A stretch of 45,738 nt of DNA, taken from Collinsella aerofaciens. GTDB lineage: Bacteria > Actinomycetota > Coriobacteriia > Coriobacteriales > Coriobacteriaceae. The DNA lies in contig JAPJOH010000020.1 of the NCBI GenBank assembly GCA_030826265.1, positions 1-45,738 on the forward strand. The letters are read 5' to 3'. The notes beneath the pieces are model-generated. The model saw nothing but the letters and a program-made list of their open reading frames with translations. It had not been told where the DNA came from and ran no database searches. Of the stretch, positions 1-9,225 are shown in pieces; the first letter of the stretch is position 1, and every line of letters begins with the position of its first letter. The position numbers were made by a program, and so were the translations under genes.

Positions 1-90
1 GATTTTGCCTCTTGACAATGTCCTGCTCATATTAAAAGGAACGTCCCCAAGTGCCAAGTGTTCCGGCAACGCCGATGTTTTGGCGCGGAC
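1..90. other. Left flank: remnant of the split structured repeat
   Basis: No gene is seen. GGAAC and GTTCC near 38-64 bracket the ACGTCCCC module that also occurs at 17123-17131 and 32850-32857. CGATGTTTTGGC at 73-84 is identical to 23107-23118. I read this as the left part of the repeat whose right part continues at 1621 beyond the insertion sequence. Confidence 0.5.
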
Positions 91-97
91 AGACACT

Positions 98-109
98 ATG
101 ACCCAATCC
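98..109 (+). repeat. Left sub-terminal inverted repeat of the IS
   Basis: ATGACCCAATCC is the exact reverse complement of 1606-1617. Seven bases separate it from the inferred left end. Confidence 0.8.
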
Positions 110-220
110 GAGGGCACTAAAAAGATAGGAGCCCCCGCTCGTGACCGCGGGTCGGGGCTGCGACAATGATGTTGAAGTGCCATAGGCGCAGCCGCGCCGC
201 AACGAGGTTGGGAGGCTCCC

Positions 221-1342
221 ATGCCAAAGTATTCTACCGCGTTCGGGATGGACGTCCACCTGAGGTCGACCACCGTCTGCGCCCTCGACGCGGACACCGG
301 CGAGGCCGTGACGAGGAGGTTCCCCGGCAACCCCTGGGGCGAGATCGCCGGGTGGATGGATGGGTTCCCCGGGCCGTCGCTCGCGGCCTACGAGAGCGGC
401 TACCTCGGCTTCGCCCCGCAAAGGGAGCTCGCCGGGCTCGGCGTCGAGTGCGTCGTCGCCGCGGTCTCGAAGATCCCCAGGTCGGCCGCCGACTCGGCCT
501 CCAAGAACGACAGGAACGACGCCGCCAGGATGGCCAAGGCGATACTCGCCCACGACATCTCCCCCGTATGGGTCCCCTCCCCCGAGGTCGAGGGCATCAG
601 GGACCTCGCCGGCGCCTACGACGGGGCGACCGCGCGCCTGGCGACCGCCAAGCAGCGGCTGCTCGCCTTCCTCGCAAGGCGGGGGTTCGTCTACGGCGGC
701 ACCACGCCCGCCGGCAACCCGAGGAAGTACTGGACCTACGACTTCCTGAGGTGGCTCGACAAGGTCAGGCCGGAGGACGATGGCGGGGTTCGGACGCTCG
801 CCGCCCTGAGGAACGAGGTCGAGGCCGCGGCGGAGGCCCGGGCGGACCTGCTCTCCGAGTACAGGGCCGCCGTGGATGCCAGCCCGATCGCCGCGGAGGT
901 GGCCGCCCTCCAGTCGATCAAGGGCTGCGCCTTCGCGCTGGCCGCGGCCTTCTCGGCCGAGGTCGGCGACTTCACGAGGTTCCGTTCCGGAAGGCAGGTC
1001 ACGGCCTATTTCGGCCTCGCGCCGAGTCAGAGGTCGAGTGGCGACTCCGTGCGGCTCGGAGGCATCAGCGGTGCGGGCAACGCGCTCGTGAGGAAGCTGG
1101 CCGTTGAGGGCTCATGGTGCTACGCCGCGGCACGGCACCAGCCGAAGCTCATGCCGAGGGACACGGGCGTGCCCCTCGAGATAAGGATGCACGGGAGGAA
1201 GGGGTCCGAGCGGCTCCTGCGGCGGCGCGAGGAGATGCTCGCCCGCGGCATGCCCCAGGCGAAGGCCAACGCGGCCACCGCGGCCGAGCTCGTGAGGTGG
1301 CTCTGGGCCCTCGGCGCGATGTGCCGGGAGGGCGCGGAATAG
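221..1342 (+). CDS. IS110-family DEDD transposase (IS1111 type)
   Basis: This 373-residue recombinase has the two domains of the family. The N-terminal RuvC-like DEDD domain shows GMDVH (first Asp), YESGY (Glu) and KNDRNDA (Asp pair). The C-terminal Transposase_20 domain starts near residue 220 (QSIKG) and runs through YFGLAPSQRSSGDS and GISGAGN, where the family's catalytic serine lies. Length and order are normal and there is no frameshift, so the gene looks intact. The ATG at 221 follows a GGGAGG box by 5-6 bases. A second long frame over the same DNA (166-1107) is a high-GC shadow. Family members use a bridge (seek) RNA from their own non-coding end to choose donor and target; the 3' non-coding region here is a good candidate for that RNA. 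Confidence 0.95.
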   Translation: MPKYSTAFGMDVHLRSTTVCALDADTGEAVTRRFPGNPWGEIAGWMDGFPGPSLAAYESGYLGFAPQRELAGLGVECVVAAVSKIPRSAADSASKNDRNDAARMAKAILAHDISPVWVPSPEVEGIRDLAGAYDGATARLATAKQRLLAFLARRGFVYGGTTPAGNPRKYWTYDFLRWLDKVRPEDDGGVRTLAALRNEVEAAAEARADLLSEYRAAVDASPIAAEVAALQSIKGCAFALAAAFSAEVGDFTRFRSGRQVTAYFGLAPSQRSSGDSVRLGGISGAGNALVRKLAVEGSWCYAAARHQPKLMPRDTGVPLEIRMHGRKGSERLLRRREEMLARGMPQAKANAATAAELVRWLWALGAMCREGAE

Positions 1343-1349
1343 ACATAGC

Positions 1350-1590
1350 CCCCGTCCCGGCGAGCCGGGCGGCCTTCGGGGATACCCCCTATTTCGCTGT
1401 GCGCGCGGAGCCCTCCGCATGCGCCTCGACAGACTTGGGGAACCCCGCCGAAGGAATGGAGTGCGGGCCGGCAGAACGGTATCCGCGGATATGAGACTGA
1501 GCCGAAGGCGTCGACGACATGCCGGGGGCGGACCGGGACGGGTTAACGGCAGGCCCCGCCGACCGATTGCAAGCGGTCGGCGGGGCCATT
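1350..1590 (+). ncRNA. Candidate bridge (seek) RNA in the IS right end
   Basis: In IS1111-type elements the guide RNA is known to come from the region downstream of the transposase. Here 1343-1605 is non-coding and foldable. A stem (1373-1379 with 1448-1454, continued by 1385-1388 with 1437-1440) encloses an internal loop capped by the hairpin 1401-1424. The 5' loop strand contains TTTCGCTGT (1392-1400), the exact complement of ACAGCGAAA, which is the rebuilt target across the insertion point (89-90 joined to 1621-1627). The 3' loop strand contains GACAG (1428-1432), identical to the same junction. Further on, ATATGAGAC (1489-1497) equals the predicted circle junction, ATATG from 1616-1620 joined to AGAC from 91-94. 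RNA ends are approximate; transcription is inferred. Confidence 0.6.
1552..1587 (+). other. Strong 14-bp hairpin near the IS right end
   Basis: Perfect arms GGCCCCGCCGACCG (1552-1565) and its complement (1574-1587) flank the 8-base loop ATTGCAAG. There is no T run afterwards, so it may be the closing helix of the guide RNA or a barrier to readthrough rather than a classical terminator. Confidence 0.6.
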
Positions 1591-1605
1591 GTGGCTCTTG
1601 ACAGA

Positions 1606-1617
1606 GGATTGGGTCAT
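1606..1617 (-). repeat. Right sub-terminal inverted repeat of the IS
   Basis: GGATTGGGTCAT pairs perfectly with 98-109. Three bases (ATG) lie between it and the inferred right end at 1620. Confidence 0.8.
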
Positions 1618-1620
1618 ATG

Positions 1621-1766
1621 AGCGAAAGCCCGCCAGAGCGAGCAAGGTGCCTTGAAACGAGGCGGCATTGACCTTTTGGTCATGCCGCCGAAGTTGAAAG
1701 GCAGATTGCCACTCTGGCGGGTTTGCAGCGTCAAGCGGTTACGCGGTTTGGTAAAACCGCGTAACC
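1621..1766. repeat. Structured intergenic repeat, copy A (right part)
   Basis: The outer 10-bp helix CCCGCCAGAG (1629-1638) with 1712-1721 is perfect. Inside are the conserved blocks GCGAGCAAGGTG..TGAAA (1638-1657) and TTGAA..CAGATTGCC (1694-1710), which pair through GCCTT/AAGGC. The apical hairpin 1661-1689 is GGCGGCAT, a bulged T, GACC, loop TTTT, GGTC, ATGCCGCC. A second hairpin, 1737-1766 (13-bp arms, loop GGTA), ends directly beside the stop codon of the LCP gene at 1767. The same architecture with different helix sequences occurs at 17111-17314 and 23091-23254. Confidence 0.8.
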
Positions 1767-3002
1767 CTAATAATTGGCTTCGTAGCCGTTGCCGTCGCCG
1801 GTCGGCTCTTCGTAGTAGTCCGAATCGCTCGAATCGCTTGAGTCATCGGAATCGTCAGAGCTGACCGATGAGGTTGCGGTACAGTTTGCGTAGTCGTCAG
1901 ACGTGTTGTTGTTCAGGTCGCCGATCGTAGAGCTGGAACCGTCGGAAAGACCCATGGTGTTGGGACCCTTGGGATCCTTGCCGGCATCGACGCGCTCCAT
2001 CATTTCCTTGAGCTCGTCCTCGTAGACAAAGACGTAGCTCACACCGTCAATCATGGTGCTGTCGTCGGCGTACGAGGGCAGGTTGGCCGAGTAGATACCG
2101 TCGACATCCATACCGCGCATGGCGTTGACCGTAGCCACGATATCCTGAACGCTCATATCGGTTACGAGCATATCGGACAGCGAATTAACCAGGCCAAAGA
2201 TCTTCGTGGCATCGAAGTTATTGAGAATCTGGTTGGCAAGGGCGCCAAGCACCTGACGCTGGTGGCGCATGCGCGTGTAATCGCCGTCGGCATAGGTGTA
2301 GCGGCAGCGGGCATAGGTAAGGGCGGTGGCGCCGTCCATATGTTGCTGACCAGCGGTAATCTTAATATCCAGGTGCTCGGGGTCGTCAACATCATCGGTT
2401 GCGTTAATGTCGATACCGCCAACCGAATCAATCAGCGCCTGCATACCGTCGAAGCTGACCTCGGCATAGTGGGAAATCTGAACACCGCACAGCTCGTTGA
2501 CAGCCTCGACCATGGCCTCGGCGCCGCCAACGGTATGGCAGGCGTTGATCTTCATGGTCTCGCCCTTGTACTCGACCTTGGTGTCGCGCGGAACGGAAAT
2601 GAGCGTCGCCTGCTTTTGCGTGGGGTCGATGCGTGCCAGGATAATCGAGTCGGCACGATACGTATCCTCGCCCGGACGGCCGTCGGTGCCAAGAAGCAGC
2701 ACGTAGAACGGATCCTTTGCCTCATCGGTGTCAACCAGAACCCGACGCAGATTGTCGGTAATGACATTAGAATCGCCGAGCTTGCCCATAATGGTGGCAA
2801 ACCACAGGCCGGCAGCGGTAGTGGCACTCAGCAGCACGCCAAGCACGACAATGAGCGCGACGTGACGAATCGTGTGGCTACGACGACGTTGACGAGCGCG
2901 CTCGGAATAGCGAGCCACGTTATCGCGACTGTAGATCTTGGCCTGCGCACCAGTTGAGGGTCTTCGAGCGGTGGTATCCGCGAGGGGCTTTTTATTAAAC
3001 AT
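1767..3002 (-). CDS. LytR-CpsA-Psr (LCP) family cell-wall glycopolymer ligase
   Basis: LCP proteins move undecaprenyl-linked glycopolymers onto peptidoglycan at the outer face of the membrane. This 411-residue protein has a basic cytoplasmic N-terminus, one membrane anchor (about residues 44-68) and an extracytoplasmic LCP domain with GTDGRPGEDTYRADS and SVPRDT, whose Arg and Asp residues bind the lipid pyrophosphate. The tail, after about residue 350, is rich in Ser and Asp and low in complexity. The ATG at 3002 with AGG upstream is preferred over the in-frame TTG at 3008. It follows murA after 12 bp, so the two wall genes are very likely co-transcribed. The stop codon abuts a 13-bp hairpin that belongs to the neighbouring repeat. 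Confidence 0.9.
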   Translation of the reverse strand: MFNKKPLADTTARRPSTGAQAKIYSRDNVARYSERARQRRRSHTIRHVALIVVLGVLLSATTAAGLWFATIMGKLGDSNVITDNLRRVLVDTDEAKDPFYVLLLGTDGRPGEDTYRADSIILARIDPTQKQATLISVPRDTKVEYKGETMKINACHTVGGAEAMVEAVNELCGVQISHYAEVSFDGMQALIDSVGGIDINATDDVDDPEHLDIKITAGQQHMDGATALTYARCRYTYADGDYTRMRHQRQVLGALANQILNNFDATKIFGLVNSLSDMLVTDMSVQDIVATVNAMRGMDVDGIYSANLPSYADDSTMIDGVSYVFVYEDELKEMMERVDAGKDPKGPNTMGLSDGSSSTIGDLNNNTSDDYANCTATSSVSSDDSDDSSDSSDSDYYEEPTGDGNGYEANY

Positions 3003-3014
3003 AGGCAACCTGTA

Positions 3015-4298
3015 TTAGTAGATGACGGGATCGGGGACGGTAGCATGCTCGACATGCGCGCCGAGCGCCTGCAGCTTTTCGACAAACTGCTCGTAGCCGC
3101 GCTTGATGTGATGGATGGCCGAAACCTCGGTCGTCCCGTCGGCGATCAAGCCCGCTACGACGAGGGCCGCTCCGCCACGCAGATCGGGCGAGGTAACCTG
3201 TGCACCCGAGAAGCCCTTGACGCCATGAATCATGGCATGATGGCTCTCGATACGAATGTCGGCACCCATGCGCACCAGCTCAGAGGCAAACATAAAGCGA
3301 TTCTCGAAGATGTTCTCGGTAATAACGGAACTGCCGTCGGCAAGGGCGGAGAGCACCATAATCTGCGCCTGCATGTCGGTCGGGAAACCGGGGAACGGAA
3401 GCGTCTGGATGTCGACCGGCTTGATACGCTCGGCACGGTTCACATGGACGCCATCTTCGACGCGCTCGCAGTCGATACCCATGAGCTCCATCTTCTTGAG
3501 CACCATGCCCAAGTGAATGGGGCAAAAACCCGTGACGTCGACACCGCGATCGTCGGCCATCAACGCACCGGCAACGATAAAGGTACCGGCCTCGATGCGG
3601 TCGCCCACCACGCGATGGGTAACGGGATGGAGCTCTTCCACGCCTTCGATAGTCACGACGGGCGTACCGGCGCCAACAATCTTGGCGCCCATCTCGTTGA
3701 GCATGTTAGCGAGATCGACGATCTCGGGCTCGCGGGCGGCATTATCGATAACCGTGGTGCCCTGTGCGCGCACAGAGGCCATGATGAGGTTCTCGGTCGC
3801 ACCGACGCTGGCGAACTCGAGCGTGACGGTGGTACCGCGCAGACCTTGGGGCGCATTAGCGTTGATGTAACCGTGGGCGGTATCGAACTCAACGCCCAGG
3901 GCCTCAAGACCAAGAATGTGCATATCGATCTTGCGAGCACCCAGGTTGCAACCGCCCGGCATGGCAATTTTGGCGCGATGGAAGCGGCCCAGCAGGGGTC
4001 CCATGACGGCGGTGGAAGCGCGCATCTTGGCAACGAGCTCGTAGGGGGCCTCCCATGAATCGACCTGAGAGGTATCAATCTCGAGCGTGTGCTCGTCGAG
4101 AACATCGATCGTAGCGCCCATGCCTTTGAGCACCTTGCCCATCACGTGGACATCGGAAATATCGGGCACGTTCTGCAGCGTCGTCTTGCCCGGCGCCAGA
4201 AGCGTTGCCGCCATGAGTTTGAGCGCGGAGTTCTTGGCGCCCGAAACGGGCACGGAGCCTCCGATGGCGTGGCCACCCTCAACGCGGATAATATCCAA
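3015..4298 (-). CDS. murA: UDP-N-acetylglucosamine 1-carboxyvinyltransferase
   Basis: MurA transfers enolpyruvate from PEP to UDP-GlcNAc, the first committed step of peptidoglycan synthesis, in the cytoplasm. The 427-residue protein has the EPSP-synthase fold, the N-terminal SGAKNSALK motif and the catalytic cysteine in MPGGCNLG (Cys117), the residue alkylated by fosfomycin. Length is standard. Translation appears to begin at a TTG (4298) with AAGGG seven bases upstream; no good ATG is nearby. A terminator hairpin (4311-4350) lies immediately before the ribosome-binding site, so murA follows the ATP synthase operon only by readthrough, or has a promoter I cannot place. Confidence 0.95.
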   Translation of the reverse strand: MDIIRVEGGHAIGGSVPVSGAKNSALKLMAATLLAPGKTTLQNVPDISDVHVMGKVLKGMGATIDVLDEHTLEIDTSQVDSWEAPYELVAKMRASTAVMGPLLGRFHRAKIAMPGGCNLGARKIDMHILGLEALGVEFDTAHGYINANAPQGLRGTTVTLEFASVGATENLIMASVRAQGTTVIDNAAREPEIVDLANMLNEMGAKIVGAGTPVVTIEGVEELHPVTHRVVGDRIEAGTFIVAGALMADDRGVDVTGFCPIHLGMVLKKMELMGIDCERVEDGVHVNRAERIKPVDIQTLPFPGFPTDMQAQIMVLSALADGSSVITENIFENRFMFASELVRMGADIRIESHHAMIHGVKGFSGAQVTSPDLRGGAALVVAGLIADGTTEVSAIHHIKRGYEQFVEKLQALGAHVEHATVPDPVIY

Positions 4299-4310
4299 GG
4301 TCTACCCTTT

Positions 4311-4350
4311 CAAAAAGCATGCCCGGGGTGGCTGGGCCATCCCGGGCATG
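4311..4350 (-). terminator. Terminator of the ATP synthase operon
   Basis: On the minus strand a 15-bp helix (4318-4332 with 4336-4350, one wobble pair) with a three-base loop is followed by CTTTTTG. It lies between the atpC stop and murA, within about 15 bases of the murA start. Confidence 0.8.
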
Positions 4351-4386
4351 ATGTGTTCGCAAATGGTCGAACGCTAAATCGTTTGA

Positions 4387-4779
4387 CTATTGGGCAAGCT
4401 TGAGCTTACACCATGCGATTTCATTATAGAGGTAGGCGCGGCGTGCATCATCCTCCGACAAATTACCCAGCTTCTCTTCAAAACCTTGAATATCAGCTTT
4501 AAGCTTGTCGGCATCGACGGTCGCCAAATCGCAAGCGCGCTCGGCGAGAACGGTCACGACATCGTCCGCAACCTGGGCATAGCCGCCGGCCACGGCAAAC
4601 GTGTGGTCGACAGTGCCCATGGCCTTATCGGAAACGCGAACGTAACCGCGGTCGATCGTGCAGATCTCGCTGGAGTGAGCAGGCAGAACGCCAAACTCGC
4701 CATCCGTGGACGGAATCGACACAAACGCAGCGTCGCCCTCATAGGCGCAGCTCACGGGGCACACGATGCGGATACGCAT
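4387..4779 (-). CDS. atpC: ATP synthase F1 subunit epsilon
   Basis: The 130-residue protein has the N-terminal beta-sandwich (DGEFGVLPAHS) and the short C-terminal helical hairpin (KADIQGFEEKLGNLSEDDARR) of the epsilon subunit, which links the gamma shaft to the c-ring and can inhibit ATP hydrolysis. It is the last gene of the operon, three bases after atpD, and is followed by a terminator. Size is normal. Confidence 0.93.
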   Translation of the reverse strand: MRIRIVCPVSCAYEGDAAFVSIPSTDGEFGVLPAHSSEICTIDRGYVRVSDKAMGTVDHTFAVAGGYAQVADDVVTVLAERACDLATVDADKLKADIQGFEEKLGNLSEDDARRAYLYNEIAWCKLKLAQ

Positions 4780-4782
4780 AAC

Positions 4783-6236
<1,454 letters not shown>

Positions 6237-6237
<1 letters not shown>

Positions 6238-7145
6238 TACTGTTCCTCCAATGCTGAGGCTCCGCCGACGATCTCGTTAATCTCGGTCGTGATCGAAGCC
6301 TGGCGCACGCGACTATACGTGCGGGTAAGGGTCGAGATGATCGCGGTGGCGTTTTCCGTCGCGGAGTGCATGGCCTTGCGGCGTGCACCCTGCTCGGCAG
6401 CCGCCGAATCGATCAGGGCCTGGTAGATGACCGTCAGGATATAAGACGGCACAAGCTTGCCGAGAACATGCTCGGGAGAGGGCACGAACTCGAACGTGGA
6501 CGAGATGCGCTTAGGGGCGTCGGTCTCGTTCTTACGCGGACCGTGGGCCATAGCGATCATCTCGGGGTCGAGCGGCAACAGATGCTCGACGCGAAGCTCC
6601 TGATCCACGCGGTTCTTGGCGTGGTGGTAGACAAGCTCGACACGGTCAAGCTCACCGGCACGATACGCATCGCAGATATGAGAGGAGATCATGCGGGCCT
6701 GATTGAAATCGGGCTCAGAGGAGTTGCCCTCAAAGTGCATGACAACGTTTGCGCGGTCACGGAAATACGTGGCCGGCTTACGCCCGCACGCGATGATCTC
6801 GCATTCGATGCCGTCGTTCGCCCAAGAAGCGGCGAGCTTTTCGGCCGTGCGCTCCACCGTCGTATTGAAACCGCCGGCAAGGCCGCGGTCCGAGGCAATA
6901 ACGACAATCAGGCCATGCTTGACGCTCTCATGCTTCTGCAGCATGGGATCGGTGCCCGAACAGGAGGCGTCGCCGGCGACCGTCAACATGACGTCGGTCA
7001 GCGCCTCCTTATAGGGCTCGGCCTGCTTGGAGCGATCGAGGGCACGACGAATCTTGGCCGTAGAGACCATCTCCATCGTGCGCGTGATCTGCTTGGTCGT
7101 GGTAACCGAGGAGATTCGCTTCTTAATGTCGCGAAGGTTGGCCAT
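6237..7145 (-). CDS. atpG: ATP synthase F1 subunit gamma
   Basis: The 302-residue central stalk subunit starts with MANLRDIKKRISSV, the conserved N-terminal shaft helix. It has the central SDRGLAGGFN segment and ends with the C-terminal shaft helix (NATAIISTLTRTYSRVRQASITTEI). It links catalysis in alpha3beta3 to rotation of the c-ring. It follows atpA after a few bases and overlaps the atpD start. Confidence 0.97.
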
Positions 7146-7150
7146 GGGGC

Positions 7151-8749
7151 TTAGTTCTCCTCTGATCCAGAAACATCCGAATGGTGCTTGGCCATGAACT
7201 GCTGCTTGAAGTCGCCGATGACGCGCAAGAGCTCAGCCTTGGTGTCATCATCGATCTTCTTGGCGCGAACCTTGTCGAGCAGCGAACCAAAGCCATTGTC
7301 CATGTACTCGATGAGCTCGGCACGGAAAGGCAGCACGTCGGCGATCTCCAGGTCATCCAGGAAGCCCTCGTTGCCAGCGAACAGCGTAACGATCTGCTCG
7401 CCAACCTCAAACGGCTTGTAACGCGGCTGCTTCAGGAGCTCGGTCATGCGAGCACCGTGGGTCAGCTGCTTCTGAGTAGCCTCGTCGAGGTCGGAGCCGA
7501 ACTGCGTAAAGCCAGCGAGCTCCTGATAGGAAGCGAGGTCCAGACGGAGGTTGCCGGCGACCTGCTTCATGGCCTTGGTCTGCGCATCGCCACCGACGCG
7601 GGACACGGAGATACCCACGTCGACTGCCGGGCGCTGACCCTGGAAGAAGAGCTCGGACTGCAGGTAGATCTGACCATCGGTAATGGAAATGACGTTGGTC
7701 GGAATGTAGGCCGAGACGTCGCCGTCCTGGGTCTCGATGATCGGCAGTGCCGTCATGGAGCCGTAACCGTTCTTCTTGGACATCTTGACGGCACGCTCGA
7801 GCAGACGAGAGTGCAGGTAGAAGATGTCGCCAGGATAGGCCTCGCGTCCGGGCGGACGATGCAGCGTCAGCGACATCTGACGGTAGGCCACAGCCTGCTT
7901 GGACAGGTCATCGTAGATGACGAGCACGTGGCCGCCGGGGTTGGTCTCGCTGGCGGGCTTGCCGTCCTCGCCGTTGTACATAAAGAACTCGCCAATAGCG
8001 GCACCGGCCATAGGCGCGATGTACTGCATAGGGGCGGAATCGGCAGCGGTGGCCGAAACGATGATGGTGTAGTCGAGCGCACCGTGCTGAGCGAGGGTCT
8101 CGCGGATGTTGGCAACCGTGGAGGCCTTCTGGCCGATGGCGACATAGATGCAGACCATGCCCTTGCCGCGCTGGTTGAGGATAGCGTCGATGGCGATGGC
8201 GGTCTTACCGGTCTTACGGTCACCGATGATGAGCTCACGCTGACCGCGGCCAATAGGCACCATGGAGTCGATAGCGAGCAGACCGGTCTGAACCGGCTCG
8301 CACACCGGGGTACGATCGATGACGCCGGGAGCCTTGAACTCGATGGGGCGACGGTGCGTAGCGACGATGTCGCCCAGGCCGTCGATGGGCTGGCCGAGCG
8401 GATTGACGACGCGGCCGAGCATGGCACGGCTCACGGGGATATCCATAACGCGGCCAGTGGTGCGGCACTCGTCGCCTTCCTTGATGGAGTCGACGGCACC
8501 GAACAGAACGGCGCCGACCTCGTCACGGTCAAGGTTCTGGGCAAGGCCGAAGACGGTCTCACCGGTATCGGAGCTCTTAAACTCCAGAAGCTCGCCTGCC
8601 ATGGCGCTCTTGAGGCCGGAGACGCGCGCGATGCCGTCGCCTACCTCGTCGACCGTTGAAACCTCATGCGTATCGACCGTCGCGGAGAGGCTCGTGAGCT
8701 GCTCCTGCAGTTTCTTGGCGATATCCTGGGCATTGAGGGTTTCGGACAT
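7151..8749 (-). CDS. atpA: ATP synthase F1 subunit alpha
   Basis: This is the non-catalytic nucleotide-binding subunit of F1. The 532-residue protein has the P-loop GDRKTGKT (residues 176-183), YDDLSKQAVAYRQMSL and the PPGREAYPGDIFYLHSRLLER signature. Length is normal with a slightly extended C-terminus. The start codon overlaps the atpH stop (TAATG), which suggests coupled translation. Confidence 0.98.
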   Translation of the reverse strand: MSETLNAQDIAKKLQEQLTSLSATVDTHEVSTVDEVGDGIARVSGLKSAMAGELLEFKSSDTGETVFGLAQNLDRDEVGAVLFGAVDSIKEGDECRTTGRVMDIPVSRAMLGRVVNPLGQPIDGLGDIVATHRRPIEFKAPGVIDRTPVCEPVQTGLLAIDSMVPIGRGQRELIIGDRKTGKTAIAIDAILNQRGKGMVCIYVAIGQKASTVANIRETLAQHGALDYTIIVSATAADSAPMQYIAPMAGAAIGEFFMYNGEDGKPASETNPGGHVLVIYDDLSKQAVAYRQMSLTLHRPPGREAYPGDIFYLHSRLLERAVKMSKKNGYGSMTALPIIETQDGDVSAYIPTNVISITDGQIYLQSELFFQGQRPAVDVGISVSRVGGDAQTKAMKQVAGNLRLDLASYQELAGFTQFGSDLDEATQKQLTHGARMTELLKQPRYKPFEVGEQIVTLFAGNEGFLDDLEIADVLPFRAELIEYMDNGFGSLLDKVRAKKIDDDTKAELLRVIGDFKQQFMAKHHSDVSGSEEN

Positions 8750-9225
8750 TAGGCTTCACCTCCGTACGAATTAGCAGAGTTTGCGAGGGTCTCCTGCGCG
8801 ATGCGCAGCTGCGTCTTGACGGAAATGTCACGACGCTCGCCGCGGGCCTCGAGCACCAGGCCGCCCACGATAGACGGGTCGACCTGCTCGATAAGGAATA
8901 CCTTGCGGCCGAAGTCCTGCTCGCATTTCTTAGTGATGGTTTGACGCAGCTCGTCGTCGAGCGGGATCGCCGTGGTGACGGTCACGCCCACTACATCCTC
9001 GTCTTCCTCGGCAACATACTTAAAGGCAGCTGCCACCTTGGGAAGAAGGTCGAGCTGGTCGCGCTTGGACATGGTGTCGAGCACGGCGATGATCTCGGGG
9101 CTGGCAGAAGCCAAGCGCTCGACCATCTCGAGGTCCTCGAACACATGGTTCTCGGCCTTGGCGGCTTCCAAAAGGGAACGCGCGTAGGTCTCGAGCACCT
9201 TGTCCTGATAGCGGCTAGTCGGCAT
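8749..9225 (-). CDS. atpH: ATP synthase F1 subunit delta
   Basis: The delta subunit clamps the peripheral stalk to the top of F1. At 158 residues it is shorter than the usual 175-180 or so, but keeps the N-terminal helical domain (YARSLLEAAKAENHVFEDLE) and the C-terminal motif DPSIVGGLVLEARGERRDIS. The ATG at 9225 overlaps the end of atpF by 11 bases. Neighbours and order make the assignment secure. Confidence 0.92.
   Translation of the reverse strand: MPTSRYQDKVLETYARSLLEAAKAENHVFEDLEMVERLASASPEIIAVLDTMSKRDQLDLLPKVAAAFKYVAEEDEDVVGVTVTTAIPLDDELRQTITKKCEQDFGRKVFLIEQVDPSIVGGLVLEARGERRDISVKTQLRIAQETLANSANSYGGEA

Larger units (their letters stand above)
91..1620 (+). mobile_element. IS110-family (IS1111-type) insertion sequence
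   Basis: The element carries one DEDD transposase gene and unequal non-coding ends: about 130 bp on the left and 278 bp on the right. A perfect 12-bp inverted repeat, ATGACCCAATCC at 98-109 and its complement at 1606-1617, lies just inside the ends. Sub-terminal inverted repeats are typical of the IS1111 branch, whereas IS110 proper lacks them. The outer limits were set by adding the 7 bp and 3 bp that, as I recall, flank these repeats in IS1111 relatives. They are supported by the flanks: joining 1-90 to 1621 onward rebuilds a repeat like the one at 23091-23254, with the 12-mer CGATGTTTTGGC (73-84) in the same relative place. No target duplication is seen, as expected for the family. Exact ends could be off by a few bases. 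Confidence 0.8.

Noticed and set aside
1..60. A complete promoter from TTGACA at 13-18 and TATTAA near 31-36
   Set aside because: The spacing is only about 12 bp, too short for a sigma-70 promoter.
166..1107. An Arg-rich open frame overlapping the transposase in another frame
   Set aside because: The 221-1342 frame has all DEDD and Transposase_20 motifs; the other is typical of frame shifts in GC-rich coding DNA. No sign of programmed frameshifting was found.
1737..1766. Classical rho-independent terminator for the LCP gene
   Set aside because: The hairpin is strong but lacks a T run on either strand and recurs in copies B and D, including one not at a gene end, so it is treated as part of the repeat. 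Some termination activity is still possible.
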